Notes: generated from the letters alone by a model not told the origin. 64,000 nucleotides of DNA from an uncultured Paracoccaceae bacterium (GCA_947493255.1 CANLQK010000003.1:248001-312000), one strand, 5' to 3'; shown: positions 45,217 through 54,036, counted from the first letter of the stretch. A program made the numbers and translations.

Positions 45217-45888
45217 TCACAGATCGCTTAAGGGAACTGCCAAATAGTCGCCAGTGACACGGTAGTGGTTCATTAGTGCACCACTGGCAGCATTCGCGTC
45301 GCTGCGTACTACGGCATCCAGAATTTCTTCGTGTTCGGTGGCTACGTCGCGCTTTTGATAGTTCGTGCCCGCAGCCGCCAAATAGCGGTACCGAATATTG
45401 AGGTCATACAGCTGTCCGCAGTATCGAAGCAGAATTGGGGAATCTGCATTGTCGAGTAGCGCCATGTGAAACGCTTTATGGGCGTCTTCGAATTCTGGAA
45501 TGCTGCCTTCGGCACTGGCGCGTTTCATCCGATGGTGTGCCACGACCAGCGCTTCTTCCCAAACGGCAGTCGCATTTGCGATGGATTGGCGTAGGGCCAT
45601 GTCTTCCAGTGCGCAACGTAGAGTCAGTATTTCTTGAAAATTTGCAAGACTGGCCGGAGCGGCGCGAAAACCACGTTGGTCTAATCGTTCAACCAGCATA
45701 TCAGACGTAAGAAGGCTCAGCGCTTCCCTGACAGGGGAGGCTCCTGTGTCGAGGCGCGCCCGCAGTTGTTCGATCTTTAGCTTCTCGCCCGCTGCTAATT
45801 CGCCGGTCAGGATCATCTGCCGCAAAGTTAAATAGGCTGTTCTGGTCGCAGACGTTTCTTTTCCGTCGGCTTGCTGCATCAAATTCAT
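45217..45888 (-). CDS. GntR-family (FCD) transcriptional regulator
   Basis: A 223-residue regulator. The N-terminal winged helix reads AYLTLRQMILTGELAAGEKL, then IEQLRARLDTGASPVREALS. The C-terminal all-helical FCD ligand domain has metal-site residues in AHKAFHMALLDNADSPIL and TEHEEILDAV. FCD regulators usually bind organic acids. It follows a YciI-like gene by 30 bases and sits between the malonate operon and the dioxygenase operon, so it could control either or both. Confidence 0.88.
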   Translation of the reverse strand: MNLMQQADGKETSATRTAYLTLRQMILTGELAAGEKLKIEQLRARLDTGASPVREALSLLTSDMLVERLDQRGFRAAPASLANFQEILTLRCALEDMALRQSIANATAVWEEALVVAHHRMKRASAEGSIPEFEDAHKAFHMALLDNADSPILLRYCGQLYDLNIRYRYLAAAGTNYQKRDVATEHEEILDAVVRSDANAASGALMNHYRVTGDYLAVPLSDL

Positions 45889-45918
45889 ATTTTCCCCCTT
45901 GCCAATTAACCTGAGCGA

Positions 45919-46302
45919 TCAGGACAAATCGACCGTATTTTTGGACAAACCGACTGACAAAGTTAACGACCCTTCGTTGATCATCCAACGACGCATCGTG
46001 AACGTTCGGGCGCCGGATTTATGCATTGGATCTGCCGCTGCGAGTGCGTTGGCCGTTTCCAAACTGTCTGCACGATAGATTATCATCCCCATTCCCTGCA
46101 TCAGCTCGCCTGTTTCATCAGACATTGGACCAGCAAAAGCAAGTTGGCCCTGTTCCTCAAGCTCTGCTTGATATGCGAGGTGCGCCGCTAATGAAGCCTT
46201 TACGTCTTCTGGACCTTTTGCAGGGACGCTTTGCGCGACGAATAACTCTAACGCTAATGCGCCGCGTTCTTTCGCTTGCTGGTGATAGTCAGTCCATTTC
46301 AT
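45919..46302 (-). CDS. YciI-related protein
   Basis: A 127-residue product from the ATG at 46302 (GGGGAAG upstream; an in-frame start at 46347 is rejected because it overlaps the operator region). SLAAHLAYQAELEEQGQLAF with AGPMSDETGELMQGMGM is the YCII/ferredoxin-like fold, and IYRADSLETANALAAADPMH is the second half. Relatives include dehalogenase- and muconolactone-isomerase-like small enzymes. Divergence from an intradiol dioxygenase operon suggests a role in the same aromatic pathway. Confidence 0.75.
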   Translation of the reverse strand: MKWTDYHQQAKERGALALELFVAQSVPAKGPEDVKASLAAHLAYQAELEEQGQLAFAGPMSDETGELMQGMGMIIYRADSLETANALAAADPMHKSGARTFTMRRWMINEGSLTLSVGLSKNTVDLS

Positions 46303-46325
46303 GCTCGCTTCCCCTGCTTTTCTAA

Positions 46326-46347
46326 AAATATCGATATTTGTTGACAA
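46326..46347. promoter_or_regulatory. Overlapping palindromes in the YciI / FAH divergent promoter
   Basis: AAATATCGATATTT (46326-46339) is a perfect 14-bp palindrome. TTGTTGACAA (46338-46347) is a TTGT-N2-ACAA inverted repeat of the kind bound by GntR/FCD proteins. Both fall in the 94 bases between divergent starts. TTGACA within it could also act as a -35 box. Confidence 0.55.
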
Positions 46348-46396
46348 TTAGCCTGATTGTAGTCAGAAAAAATCCAAACTTACAAGGATTGGTTCG

Positions 46397-47281
46397 ATGA
46401 AATTTCTGGTTGGAACAACATCTAGAGGCACAGAAGTTTTCGCGGTTACAGGCGAAAACGCGATAAATCTAACGGCTTTGGATAGTAGTGTTGGCGAGGA
46501 TTTGACCGCGTTGATCAACAATCCTGCGCTTGGGGAATCACTTGCCGGTCAGCTTGACGGCGCACCGAACGTCCCGGTCGCGTCGATTACGCCCGAACTG
46601 CCGGTGGCGAACCCTGGCACAATCATTTGCATGGGGTTGAACTATACAGACCACATCAAAGAGGGTGGCTACGATATACCAGACTACCCAGCGCTTTTCA
46701 TGCGCGGCAAGAATTCGATCATGGCAGCTGGTGCGCCTTTGGTGCGCCCCGCTTGCTCGGAAAAGTTGGACTATGAAGCTGAATTGATGATCATCGTGGG
46801 AACAGGCGGCCGCCACATCATAAAGGCAGACGCGTTGAAACATGTGTTTGGATACACGGTGTTTAACGATGGATCTGTGCGCGACTACCAGCGTAAAACA
46901 CACCAGTGGACACCGGGCAAAAATTTCGACAACACGGGTGCAATCGGACCGTTTACCGTAACTCCCGACGAAGTACCGGAGGGTGCTGCAGGGCTTAAGA
47001 TTGAAAGCCGCGTTGGCGATGAAATCTTGCAGTCCTCCAACACTGGCAACATGATTTGGGATGTCGCAACTGTTATCGAAACGGTTTCAGAATACACAAC
47101 ATTGGAGCCCGGTGATCTGATTGCGATGGGCACACCGCCGGGGGTGGGGCATGCCAAGAAGCCCGAGCCGCGTTGGTTGAAACCGGGCGAAATTGTGGAC
47201 GTCGAAATTGAAGGGATCGGCATTTGTTCGAACCCAATCGTCGACGAAGCAGATTTCAATGCTCAGGTGGCAGCACAATGA
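46397..47281 (+). CDS. Fumarylacetoacetate hydrolase (FAH) family protein
   Basis: A 294-residue protein. The FAH domain occupies about 75-285: GTIICMGLNYTDHIKEGGYD, KLDYEAELMIIVGTGGRHI with metal-binding Glu residues, FNDGSVRDYQRKTHQWTPGK, and GDLIAMGTPPGVGHAKKPEP. The family hydrolyses or decarboxylates acylpyruvate-like products of aromatic degradation. It is the first gene of a seven-gene operon and overlaps the nitroreductase start. The natural substrate is not decided by sequence. Confidence 0.9.
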   Translation: MKFLVGTTSRGTEVFAVTGENAINLTALDSSVGEDLTALINNPALGESLAGQLDGAPNVPVASITPELPVANPGTIICMGLNYTDHIKEGGYDIPDYPALFMRGKNSIMAAGAPLVRPACSEKLDYEAELMIIVGTGGRHIIKADALKHVFGYTVFNDGSVRDYQRKTHQWTPGKNFDNTGAIGPFTVTPDEVPEGAAGLKIESRVGDEILQSSNTGNMIWDVATVIETVSEYTTLEPGDLIAMGTPPGVGHAKKPEPRWLKPGEIVDVEIEGIGICSNPIVDEADFNAQVAAQ

Positions 47282-47943
47282 CCGCACCGACAGGAGCCGA
47301 ACTAGAAGCATTGCGGGCAAAGGCTCAACAGGATCACCGCGACCTCCGTGCCCGAAAAGCCCGCCTTGATTCTGATTCCATTGATCTAATACTTCGTGAT
47401 GCGCGGTCGCATTACGCTTGGACAGACACGCCGATTCCAGATGGTGTGCTGGAAGAAATCTACGACATTACCGTCAATGGTCCAACGTCAATGAATACCC
47501 TCCCTGCAAGGTTCATATTCGTGAAATCCCCCGAAGGGAAAGAACGTTTGGCGAAGTCATTGAAGCCGCAAAATGTGGCAAAGATGATGGGGGCGCCAGT
47601 GACGGCAATTGTCGCTCAAGACATGGATTTTTGGCAAGAATTGCCGTTCCTGTTTCCGCATGAAGATCGTCGTCACCTGTTTGATGGAAACGACGCATAC
47701 TGCCAAGATACAGCTGACCGAAACGCGACTCTTCAGGGAGCCTATTTCATGATCGCTGCACGCGCTGTCGGTTTGGACGTTGGTGCAATGTCCGGCTTTT
47801 CTAATGCGATTGTCGACGAAGAATTTTTCAAAGGCACTAGCCTGAAGTCGAATTTCCTGTGCAACATTGGGTATGCGGACGAAACTGCGTTGTTTCAAAA
47901 ACTTCCAAGGTTCCCGTTCGATAAAGTTTGTAGCTACGTCTGA
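47278..47943 (+). CDS. Nitroreductase-family flavoprotein (RutE/HadB-like)
   Basis: A 221-residue protein from the ATG at 47278, overlapping the FAH stop. ARSHYAWTDTPIPDGVLEEI and NGPTSMNTLPARFIFVKSPE are the RutE/malonic semialdehyde reductase type of nitroreductase, which lacks the usual RRS start. AGYFMIAARAVGLDVGAMSG-like text (AYFMIAARAVGLDVGAMSGF) near 155 is the FMN-binding helix. It probably reduces an enal, semialdehyde or quinone-like intermediate. The operon gives it a role downstream of ring cleavage or in quinone detoxification; this is inference. Confidence 0.85.
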   Translation: MTAPTGAELEALRAKAQQDHRDLRARKARLDSDSIDLILRDARSHYAWTDTPIPDGVLEEIYDITVNGPTSMNTLPARFIFVKSPEGKERLAKSLKPQNVAKMMGAPVTAIVAQDMDFWQELPFLFPHEDRRHLFDGNDAYCQDTADRNATLQGAYFMIAARAVGLDVGAMSGFSNAIVDEEFFKGTSLKSNFLCNIGYADETALFQKLPRFPFDKVCSYV

Positions 47944-47960
47944 GGAGGAGACAGCAGGAT

Positions 47961-48419
47961 ATGGCGATAAAGGTAAAAACAGTTGTGACTTATCGGGCAA
48001 CAGCGAAATGCCCAACACATGCACGCACTGAAATCCCAGTTCGGGATCTTGATGTCATTATTGACGAACCCGAAGAAAGAGGCGGCACGAATTTGGGGCC
48101 TACGCCGACAGAGGCGGCCATGACCGCGTTGATTGCCTGCACAAACGTTATTGGACATAAAAACGCCAAACGCCTTGGTGTTGATTTGGGGACAGTGACG
48201 ATTGACGCTGCCTGCCAGTTCGACCGTCGTGGTGTTCTGATGCAAGAAGAGATCGACATTCCGTTTCCTGCAGTAACTTTGACGGTCAAATGTGACACCA
48301 CGGCCAGCTTGGAGGAGCTGCAGGCCGTCGGTGTTGAGACAGCGAAATACTGTGCGATCGCGAAACTATTCGAAGCGGCAGGTACAGACCTGAACGTCAA
48401 TTGGGTGAAAACCACATAA
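47961..48419 (+). CDS. OsmC/Ohr-family protein
   Basis: A 152-residue protein with the two redox cysteines of the OsmC fold in TALIACTNVIGHKNAKRLGV near 60 and ETAKYCAIAKLFEAAG near 130. This family reduces organic peroxides. Placement between a nitroreductase and a TRAP transporter suggests protection from reactive quinone or peroxide by-products of hydroxylated aromatics. GAGGAGACAGC is upstream. Confidence 0.88.
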   Translation: MAIKVKTVVTYRATAKCPTHARTEIPVRDLDVIIDEPEERGGTNLGPTPTEAAMTALIACTNVIGHKNAKRLGVDLGTVTIDAACQFDRRGVLMQEEIDIPFPAVTLTVKCDTTASLEELQAVGVETAKYCAIAKLFEAAGTDLNVNWVKTT

Positions 48420-48474
48420 GTAGAATACCAACTGGGGTGGAGGAGCCCCATCATGTTTCTGGGAGGAAAACTAC

Positions 48475-49548
48475 ATGATTAACTGGACCAAAAAGACCCT
48501 TGCGGGCGTAGCCGTTGCGACAATGACGGCGTTGCCGGTTGCCGCACAAGAAACAGTGTCGGCTGTTGTGATCGACGGTTATCCGGATCGCGCACTTTGG
48601 GTACGTGAATTCACAGGCTTCTTTATTCCTGAAGTAGACCGTCGTCTGGCAGAGAGCGGCAACTACGTCATGGATTGGCAAGAAAACTATGGCGGTTCCA
48701 TCGTAAAGCCACGTGGCGTTCTGGAAGGTGTTCAGCTTGGCTTAGGTGATATCGGTATTGTGACAACGATTTTCCACAGCTCTAAATTGCCGAGCCAAGG
48801 TATCTCTGGTTCAACGCCGTTCGTTGCGTCTGACGCACGTGCGATTGCACAGGCAGTGGATGAAATCGCCCGTGAATTCCCAGCTATGAACAACGAATTC
48901 GAAGCGCAGAACCAAGTGTATCTGGCGACGGGTGTTGTGCTCGACAGCTACCAAATGTTCTGCTCCGAGGAAGTGACATCAACGTCTGATCTGGACGGGT
49001 TGAAGGTCGCTGGCGCTGGCTTGAATCTGCGTTATCTTGAAGGTCTGAATGACGCGGCAGGCGTACGTGGCGGTCTTACAGATTTTTACAACATGCTTCA
49101 AACGGGGCTGGTTGATTGCGGAATGCTGTGGCCAGAAGCGGCGGCAACATTCAAGATTTCAGAAGTAGCACCTTACATGCTGCGCACTGACTTCGGAGCG
49201 GTAAACTCAAAAACGATAACAGTGAACGCAGATTACTGGGCAAGCCTACCTGACGAAGTGAAGGAAGTGCTTCAGGCAGTTGCGATTGATTATCGTGACC
49301 ACCTTGCAGGTATTGCAATGGACCGCGCAGAAGCATCCGAAGCAGCTTATGTTGAAGCGGGGGGTACGATCGTTGAAGTACCAGCTGCAGATCGTGAGGC
49401 TTGGGCAAATGCGATGCCTAACATTGCTCAGGAATGGGCAACCACGCTGAACGACGCTGGCGAGCCAGGTACAGAGATGCTTGAGGCATACTTGGGCAAG
49501 CTCGAGGCAGCCGGTTACACAGGTGTCCGTGACTGGACCGCTGAATAA
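48475..49548 (+). CDS. dctP: TRAP transporter substrate-binding protein (dioxygenase operon)
   Basis: A 357-residue periplasmic protein with signal peptide MINWTKKTLAGVAVATMTAL and cleavage after VAAQ. TSTSDLDGLKVAGAGLNLRY near 160 and GLTDFYNMLQTGLVDCGMLW near 200 are DctP-type ligand-domain segments. The usual Arg of the carboxylate site (LKVRxxG) is replaced by KVAGAG, which may signal a different ligand class from the malonate system. GGGAGG precedes the ATG. The ligand is predicted to be aromatic from the operon context. Confidence 0.88.
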   Translation: MINWTKKTLAGVAVATMTALPVAAQETVSAVVIDGYPDRALWVREFTGFFIPEVDRRLAESGNYVMDWQENYGGSIVKPRGVLEGVQLGLGDIGIVTTIFHSSKLPSQGISGSTPFVASDARAIAQAVDEIAREFPAMNNEFEAQNQVYLATGVVLDSYQMFCSEEVTSTSDLDGLKVAGAGLNLRYLEGLNDAAGVRGGLTDFYNMLQTGLVDCGMLWPEAAATFKISEVAPYMLRTDFGAVNSKTITVNADYWASLPDEVKEVLQAVAIDYRDHLAGIAMDRAEASEAAYVEAGGTIVEVPAADREAWANAMPNIAQEWATTLNDAGEPGTEMLEAYLGKLEAAGYTGVRDWTAE

Positions 49549-49581
49549 GCCACGTAACGCGACCTGAAAGGGGCTAAATTC

Positions 49582-50133
49582 ATGCTTACAACAGCATTCT
49601 ACGGCCTCTCTCGGGTCGCCAATACAATAGCGATCATTGCCAACGCCTTGGGTACCCTTGTGGTGCTAGCCTTGGTAGTGATCCTTAACCTCGACGTGAT
49701 CGCACGAGGGGTGTTTTCAGAACCCATACCTGGTGTTTATGAGATGGTGCAGTTCTCGGTCGTAATGATCGTGTTTTTGCAGTTAGCAGACGTTGTCCGC
49801 GTCGACCGATTGACACGATCAGATGGTTTTTTGACCGTGGTTGGTGGTAAACGACCAGGTGTTGCGGCCAATATGAGGCGTATTATCAATGCGATCTCAG
49901 CCATTTTCATGGGATTGGTGGCTTACATCACCTTCCCTGAATTCCTGCACATGTGGGATACGAAAGATTATTTCGGCGTACCGGGCTTGTTCACCTTACC
50001 TTGGTGGCCGGTCAAAATGGTCATCACTTTTGGCACGGCCTTGTCCTGTTTAGTGTTTGTGATCAAAGTTATTTCTGCGCAGGACCGCCCTCAGCTCGTC
50101 CGCGCCCCTGAACATGATGAGACGTCCACATGA
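49582..50133 (+). CDS. dctQ: TRAP transporter small permease (dioxygenase operon)
   Basis: A 183-residue protein with four membrane segments (NALGTLVVLALVVILNLDVI; VQFSVVMIVFLQLADVV; INAISAIFMGLVAYITFP; VKMVITFGTALSCLVFVIKV). It matches DctQ subunits. AAAGGGGC is upstream. Its stop overlaps dctM (ATGA). Confidence 0.9.
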   Translation: MLTTAFYGLSRVANTIAIIANALGTLVVLALVVILNLDVIARGVFSEPIPGVYEMVQFSVVMIVFLQLADVVRVDRLTRSDGFLTVVGGKRPGVAANMRRIINAISAIFMGLVAYITFPEFLHMWDTKDYFGVPGLFTLPWWPVKMVITFGTALSCLVFVIKVISAQDRPQLVRAPEHDETST

Positions 50134-51434
50134 CTCCTATTGAGATCGGCCTTATCTCGGTCGTTGCAATCGTCTTTTTGATCTATTCAGGCGTTTATAT
50201 TCCAATTGCCTTAGGCATGGTTTCTTTCGTCTCGATCTGGTTGATGCGCGACAACTTTACCCTCGCGTTAAACTTGTTGAAGGTTGCCGTTGGCGACAGC
50301 GCGATGGAATATAGCTTTGCGACGATACCGCTATTCACCTTTATGGGGCTCGTCGTTTCGAAGGCGGGGTTAGGGAAAGACATCTACGAGGTAATGACCA
50401 TGCGGTTCCGCAAGGTAAAAGGCGGGATCGGGATGGCAACCGTTGGTGCGAACGCTGTTTTCGCTGCTGTGACAGGGTCGTCGATTGCATCTGCGTCAGT
50501 ATTTACCAAGGTGTCCGTTCCTCAGATGATTGCCCAAGACTACAACCCTCGGTTCGCGGTTGGTGTGGTCGCAGGGTCATCGGTTTTGGGTATGATCATT
50601 CCGCCGTCGGCGATGTTGATTATCTACTCTTTCGTGGCTGAACAATCGGTCGGTGACATGTTCTTAGCGGGGGTCATCCCTGGCATTATGTTGGCTATCG
50701 CCTACGTTGTGGCAATTTGGTTCATGGGGCGATTTACGCCGAACTTTGTTGGTGGTCGCATTGTTGAAGAAACCGAATGGATGTCTAAGCGTGAAATCGC
50801 CTCCAAGACCTTACCGACCCTTGGATTGATCGTCATTGTTTTGGGCGGCATCTATACCGGATGGATGACGGCTGTTGAGGCCGGTGCCACTGGTGCCTTG
50901 GTCGCATTGATAATCGCGCTGGTGCGCAGATCAATGTCTTTGAAAACGTTCTGGGAGGCCCTGCTAGAAACAGGCCATATCACAGCAGCAATTTTGTTCC
51001 TGATTACAGCGGCGTCAATCTATAGCCGTATGTTGGGGCTGGCTGGGTTGCCGAACCAGTTGCAAGACATTCTAGCCGGCAATTCTGCTTCGTTCTGGTC
51101 GATCATGTTGTTGTACGTTCTGTTGATGTTGTTCTTGGGTACATTGCTCGACACTGCGTCTATTATTCTGATTGTGGTTCCACTGTTCTTGCCACTTGTC
51201 GAAGCCTTAGATCTTTCATTGATCTGGTTTGGGATCATTACAGTCGTCGGTGCCGAAATTGGGTTGCTTACGCCGCCACTTGGCATCTCCTGTTTTGTGA
51301 TCAAATCAACGATCAACGATGACCGCATATCTTTGAAAGATGTGTTCATGGGGGCGCTTCCGTTTGCGTTTGTCATGCTCATCATTCTTTTCATTCTGAT
51401 CGAGTTCCCAATCCTCAGTCTTGCTCTACTCTAA
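50130..51434 (+). CDS. dctM: TRAP transporter large permease (dioxygenase operon)
   Basis: A 434-residue DctM-type protein with about twelve membrane segments. AAVTGSSIASASVFTKVSVP near 113, GMIIPPSAMLIIYSFVAEQS near 153 and AEIGLLTPPLGISCFVIKST near 375 are the family signatures. It completes the second TRAP system of the window. The dioxygenase gene follows after 12 bases. Confidence 0.93.
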   Translation: MTPIEIGLISVVAIVFLIYSGVYIPIALGMVSFVSIWLMRDNFTLALNLLKVAVGDSAMEYSFATIPLFTFMGLVVSKAGLGKDIYEVMTMRFRKVKGGIGMATVGANAVFAAVTGSSIASASVFTKVSVPQMIAQDYNPRFAVGVVAGSSVLGMIIPPSAMLIIYSFVAEQSVGDMFLAGVIPGIMLAIAYVVAIWFMGRFTPNFVGGRIVEETEWMSKREIASKTLPTLGLIVIVLGGIYTGWMTAVEAGATGALVALIIALVRRSMSLKTFWEALLETGHITAAILFLITAASIYSRMLGLAGLPNQLQDILAGNSASFWSIMLLYVLLMLFLGTLLDTASIILIVVPLFLPLVEALDLSLIWFGIITVVGAEIGLLTPPLGISCFVIKSTINDDRISLKDVFMGALPFAFVMLIILFILIEFPILSLALL

Positions 51435-51446
51435 GGAAACTGCAGC

Positions 51447-52319
51447 ATGCGTAACGTTACCAAAGACAATATCACCGATGTGTTTTGCGGTTATATGGCC
51501 GATGATATGGCCCCGCGAACCCGTGAAATCATGACATCGCTGGTAAAGCACCTGCATGACTTTGCGCGTGATACGAACCTCACCCATGATGAATGGCGCG
51601 CGGGTATCGCGTTTCTTGAGGGGTGCGCTGCGATCGAATCCGAAGATCGGCATGAGTTTGTACTGGCCTCGGATGTTCTTGGGCTGTCGTCCCTGGTTGA
51701 TATGCTCCATTCTAAACCAGAGGCGACATCGTCGTCCGTATTGGGCCCATTTCACGTATCTGGTGCGCCACCTTTGGCATTTGGTGGTGATATGAAACGT
51801 CACTATGGTGGGCCTGTTTTACTGGCCGAAGGTACCGTGAAAGACACGGATGGACAGCCAATAGCCGGTGCAGAGTTAGACATTTGGCAAACAGCGCCAA
51901 ACGGCATGTATGCAAGTCAAGACGACGAACAAGACACGTTCTCGTTCCACGGATTGATGACTGTTGGAAATGACGGAAAATATGCGTTCACAACAGTAAA
52001 ACCCGTAGAATACACCGTTCCATCGGACGGGCCTGTCGGAGATATCTTGCGCGCGTGCGGCCGCCATCCGTGGCGTCCGTCACACCTCCATTACATCATC
52101 ACAGCACCGGGATATAAGTCACTGGTCACCGAAATTTTCCCAGAAGATGACCCCTACCTTGACCAAGACACTGTGTTTGGTGTGCGTGACGACCTTGTCA
52201 TGACCTATGTCGAAAAACCGGTATCTGATTTCCCTGATGGCCTGGAATTGTCAGGGAAGGTTGCAGAGGAAACGTTCCTTCATGTGGAATTCGACGTCGT
52301 TCTTGCGGCATCGGAATGA
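51447..52319 (+). CDS. Intradiol ring-cleavage dioxygenase (hydroxyquinol 1,2-dioxygenase type)
   Basis: A 290-residue non-heme Fe(III) enzyme. The N-terminal helical linker (PRTREIMTSLVKHLHDFARD) and SSVLGPFHVSGAPPL are typical of hydroxyquinol 1,2-dioxygenases. Iron ligands are visible: Tyr in APNGMYASQDDE, Tyr in VEYTVPSDGPVG, and two His in WRPSHLHYIITAPG. It should cleave a hydroxylated catechol to a maleylacetate-type acid. No maleylacetate reductase or monooxygenase gene is nearby. It is the last gene of the operon starting at 46397. Confidence 0.9.
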   Translation: MRNVTKDNITDVFCGYMADDMAPRTREIMTSLVKHLHDFARDTNLTHDEWRAGIAFLEGCAAIESEDRHEFVLASDVLGLSSLVDMLHSKPEATSSSVLGPFHVSGAPPLAFGGDMKRHYGGPVLLAEGTVKDTDGQPIAGAELDIWQTAPNGMYASQDDEQDTFSFHGLMTVGNDGKYAFTTVKPVEYTVPSDGPVGDILRACGRHPWRPSHLHYIITAPGYKSLVTEIFPEDDPYLDQDTVFGVRDDLVMTYVEKPVSDFPDGLELSGKVAEETFLHVEFDVVLAASE

Positions 52320-52332
52320 GTAAAACACGTTT

Positions 52333-52362
52333 GCGACTGTAGACGAAGCTGTTTGCAGTCGC
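52333..52362 (+). terminator. Possible hairpin after the dioxygenase gene
   Basis: GCGACTG (52333-52339) and CAGTCGC (52356-52362) pair across a 16-base loop, 13 bases after the stop. There is no T-run, so it may stabilise the mRNA end rather than terminate. Confidence 0.35.
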
Positions 52363-52428
52363 TAACGGCATCTCATGATGCTCCAACTTAAGGATGAGTT
52401 GGCGTCTTTGGCGAACAAAGGGCAACTC

Positions 52429-52974
52429 ATGGCGCAAAAAGCTATAATCTACAAAGTCGAACTTTCTGTTTCTGATATGGATCGTCATTATTACGAAACG
52501 CATAAGCTAACCGTCGCAAAACATCCTTCAGAAACGGATGAACGACTAATGGTGCGCATTCTTGCATTCGCGTTGCATGCACATGAACACCTCGAAATGA
52601 CAAAAGGTATTTCGACGGATGATGAACCAGATATTTGGCAAAGAAGCCTAAGTGGCGAACTCGATGTGTGGATAACCTTGGGTCTTCCGAGTGAGAAGGT
52701 TTTGCGTCAGTCCTGTGGAAAAGCCAAACGTGTAATTGTATACAGTTACGGTGGCAGAACTGCAGAAATTTGGTGGGATAAGATCCATAATAAGACCACC
52801 CGATTTGGCAACCTTGAGATCATAAACCTAGCGGAGAGCGAGACAAATGAGCTTGGCGCGCTGGCTGATCGGTCTATGAAGGTGCAAATCAATATTCAAG
52901 ATGGTGATGTTATGGCCAGCATTGATGACAACATAGTGTACGTAAATCCCATAAATTGGAAACGGATTGAGTAA
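52429..52974 (+). CDS. yaeQ: YaeQ family protein
   Basis: A 181-residue protein, the same length as E. coli YaeQ, from the ATG at 52429 (AAAGGGC upstream). MAQKAIIYKVELSVSDMDRH, THKLTVAKHPSETDERLMVR and LDVWITLGLPSEKVLRQSCG are characteristic. The fold is related to PD-(D/E)xK nucleases, but the function is unsettled. It stands alone. The stretch that follows is gene-free. Confidence 0.9.
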   Translation: MAQKAIIYKVELSVSDMDRHYYETHKLTVAKHPSETDERLMVRILAFALHAHEHLEMTKGISTDDEPDIWQRSLSGELDVWITLGLPSEKVLRQSCGKAKRVIVYSYGGRTAEIWWDKIHNKTTRFGNLEIINLAESETNELGALADRSMKVQINIQDGDVMASIDDNIVYVNPINWKRIE

Positions 52975-53322
52975 GACGCTGTCAAGATTTGGACAAGTTT
53001 GGCAGCTTTTACGACGTTACCCAACAGACTGTTCCGTCTATTGTCATTGGGCGTTGAAGCCACGAGATTAACCGTCACTTTTATTTGCCATGTTGGTTAG
53101 TCAGCATCCACGCTTTGAAACTGTCTAAGGCTTCAATGACCTCGCCCCCAATTCGCTAACTAGGCTTCATTCGGGTTTAGAAGCATCAACCAAGTAAAGT
53201 ACAGCCAGTTCATTCGTGATCACCTTGAGTGAGGGATAACTTTTCTGTGTCGGTATTTCTTTCGGACGATGGAAGAACAGCCGCTTCTGCGAGCGAAGTA
53301 TCCATCCGCAAGGGTAGTAAGG
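52975..53322. other. Gene-free stretch between yaeQ and the response regulator
   Basis: These 348 bases between convergent genes contain only short unsupported ORFs without ribosome sites. I see no strong hairpin with a T-run, no repeat and no tRNA. Confidence 0.6.
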
Positions 53323-53937
53323 CTAAAACAATCCTGCTTCGCGTGCTATTAAAGCGGCTTGTGTGCGATTTGCGGCACCAACTTTGCGATACAGGGTTTT
53401 CATATGTAGCTTGACGGTCGGTTCTGATATGTCGCGATCTCTTGCGATCTCTTTGTTGGATTTGCCTTCTGTCAAACCTTTCAATACTTGTAGTTCGCGT
53501 TCTGTAAGTTTTTCGGCGAGGGGATTAGCTGCGACATCTTCTTCTGCGGTCATGAAGTCGATTGGCGCATATTGTTCTCCCATGGCCATGAATTTCACAG
53601 CGTTAACAAGTGACTTCGCAGGCAGGGACTTAGGAACAAAACCAGAAGCACCGGCTTCTAGCGCGTCTTCAGCGATTTTTTTTGTGGCTTCACCTGAGAT
53701 TAGAGCAACCTTTTGACCGGTGCCCATAGCAATGGCCGTTCTCAACCCTTCGAGACCATTCATGCCGGGCATGTTATAATCAAGCAAAATAAGATCGTAG
53801 GGTGCATCCGCTTCGATGCGTTCAACAGCCTGCTCAAATGTCCCGACAGCAAATGTCTCCATTCCGCCTTCGTTTTCTAAGAACATAACCAACGTGTCTC
53901 GTAAGAGATCGTGGTCGTCTGCGATTAGAATTCTCAT
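53323..53937 (-). CDS. LuxR/NarL-family response regulator
   Basis: A 204-residue regulator from the ATG at 53937 (GAGGAAGAC upstream). The receiver domain has acidic residues in IADDHDLLRDT and the phospho-acceptor Asp53 in LILLDYNMPGMNG, with a Ser/Thr switch in ALISGEA and Lys in FVPKSL. The C-terminal LuxR HTH (KLTERELQVLKGLTEGKSNK, then EIARDRDISEPTVKLHMKTL) binds DNA. It is divergent from the exported protein and hybrid kinase genes, which likely belong to the same pathway. Two identical 14-bp sites lie in its promoter region. Confidence 0.93.
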   Translation of the reverse strand: MRILIADDHDLLRDTLVMFLENEGGMETFAVGTFEQAVERIEADAPYDLILLDYNMPGMNGLEGLRTAIAMGTGQKVALISGEATKKIAEDALEAGASGFVPKSLPAKSLVNAVKFMAMGEQYAPIDFMTAEEDVAANPLAEKLTERELQVLKGLTEGKSNKEIARDRDISEPTVKLHMKTLYRKVGAANRTQAALIAREAGLF

Positions 53938-54022
53938 GTCGTCTTCCTCGTTCGGTTGAGGTCTTTTACAGTGCAACTATGGCTCTAGCATGGCATAGCC
54001 GATAGTGAAATTTCACCTGCTG

Positions 54023-54036
54023 TATCCTTTCGGATA
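54023..54036 (-). promoter_or_regulatory. Copy 1 of a 14-bp paired site (RR-proximal)
   Basis: TATCCTTTCGGATA, the reverse complement of copy 2 at 54260-54273. TATCC and GGATA arms flank four bases. It lies 86 bases before the response-regulator start, in the 410-base gene-free region 53938-54347. Probable binding site of the LuxR-type regulator (inference). Confidence 0.65.

Noticed and set aside
48433-48453. Hairpin TGGGG/CCCCA between the OsmC and dctP genes
   Set aside because: Only a five-base stem with no T-run; it is more likely incidental to the ribosome-site region.
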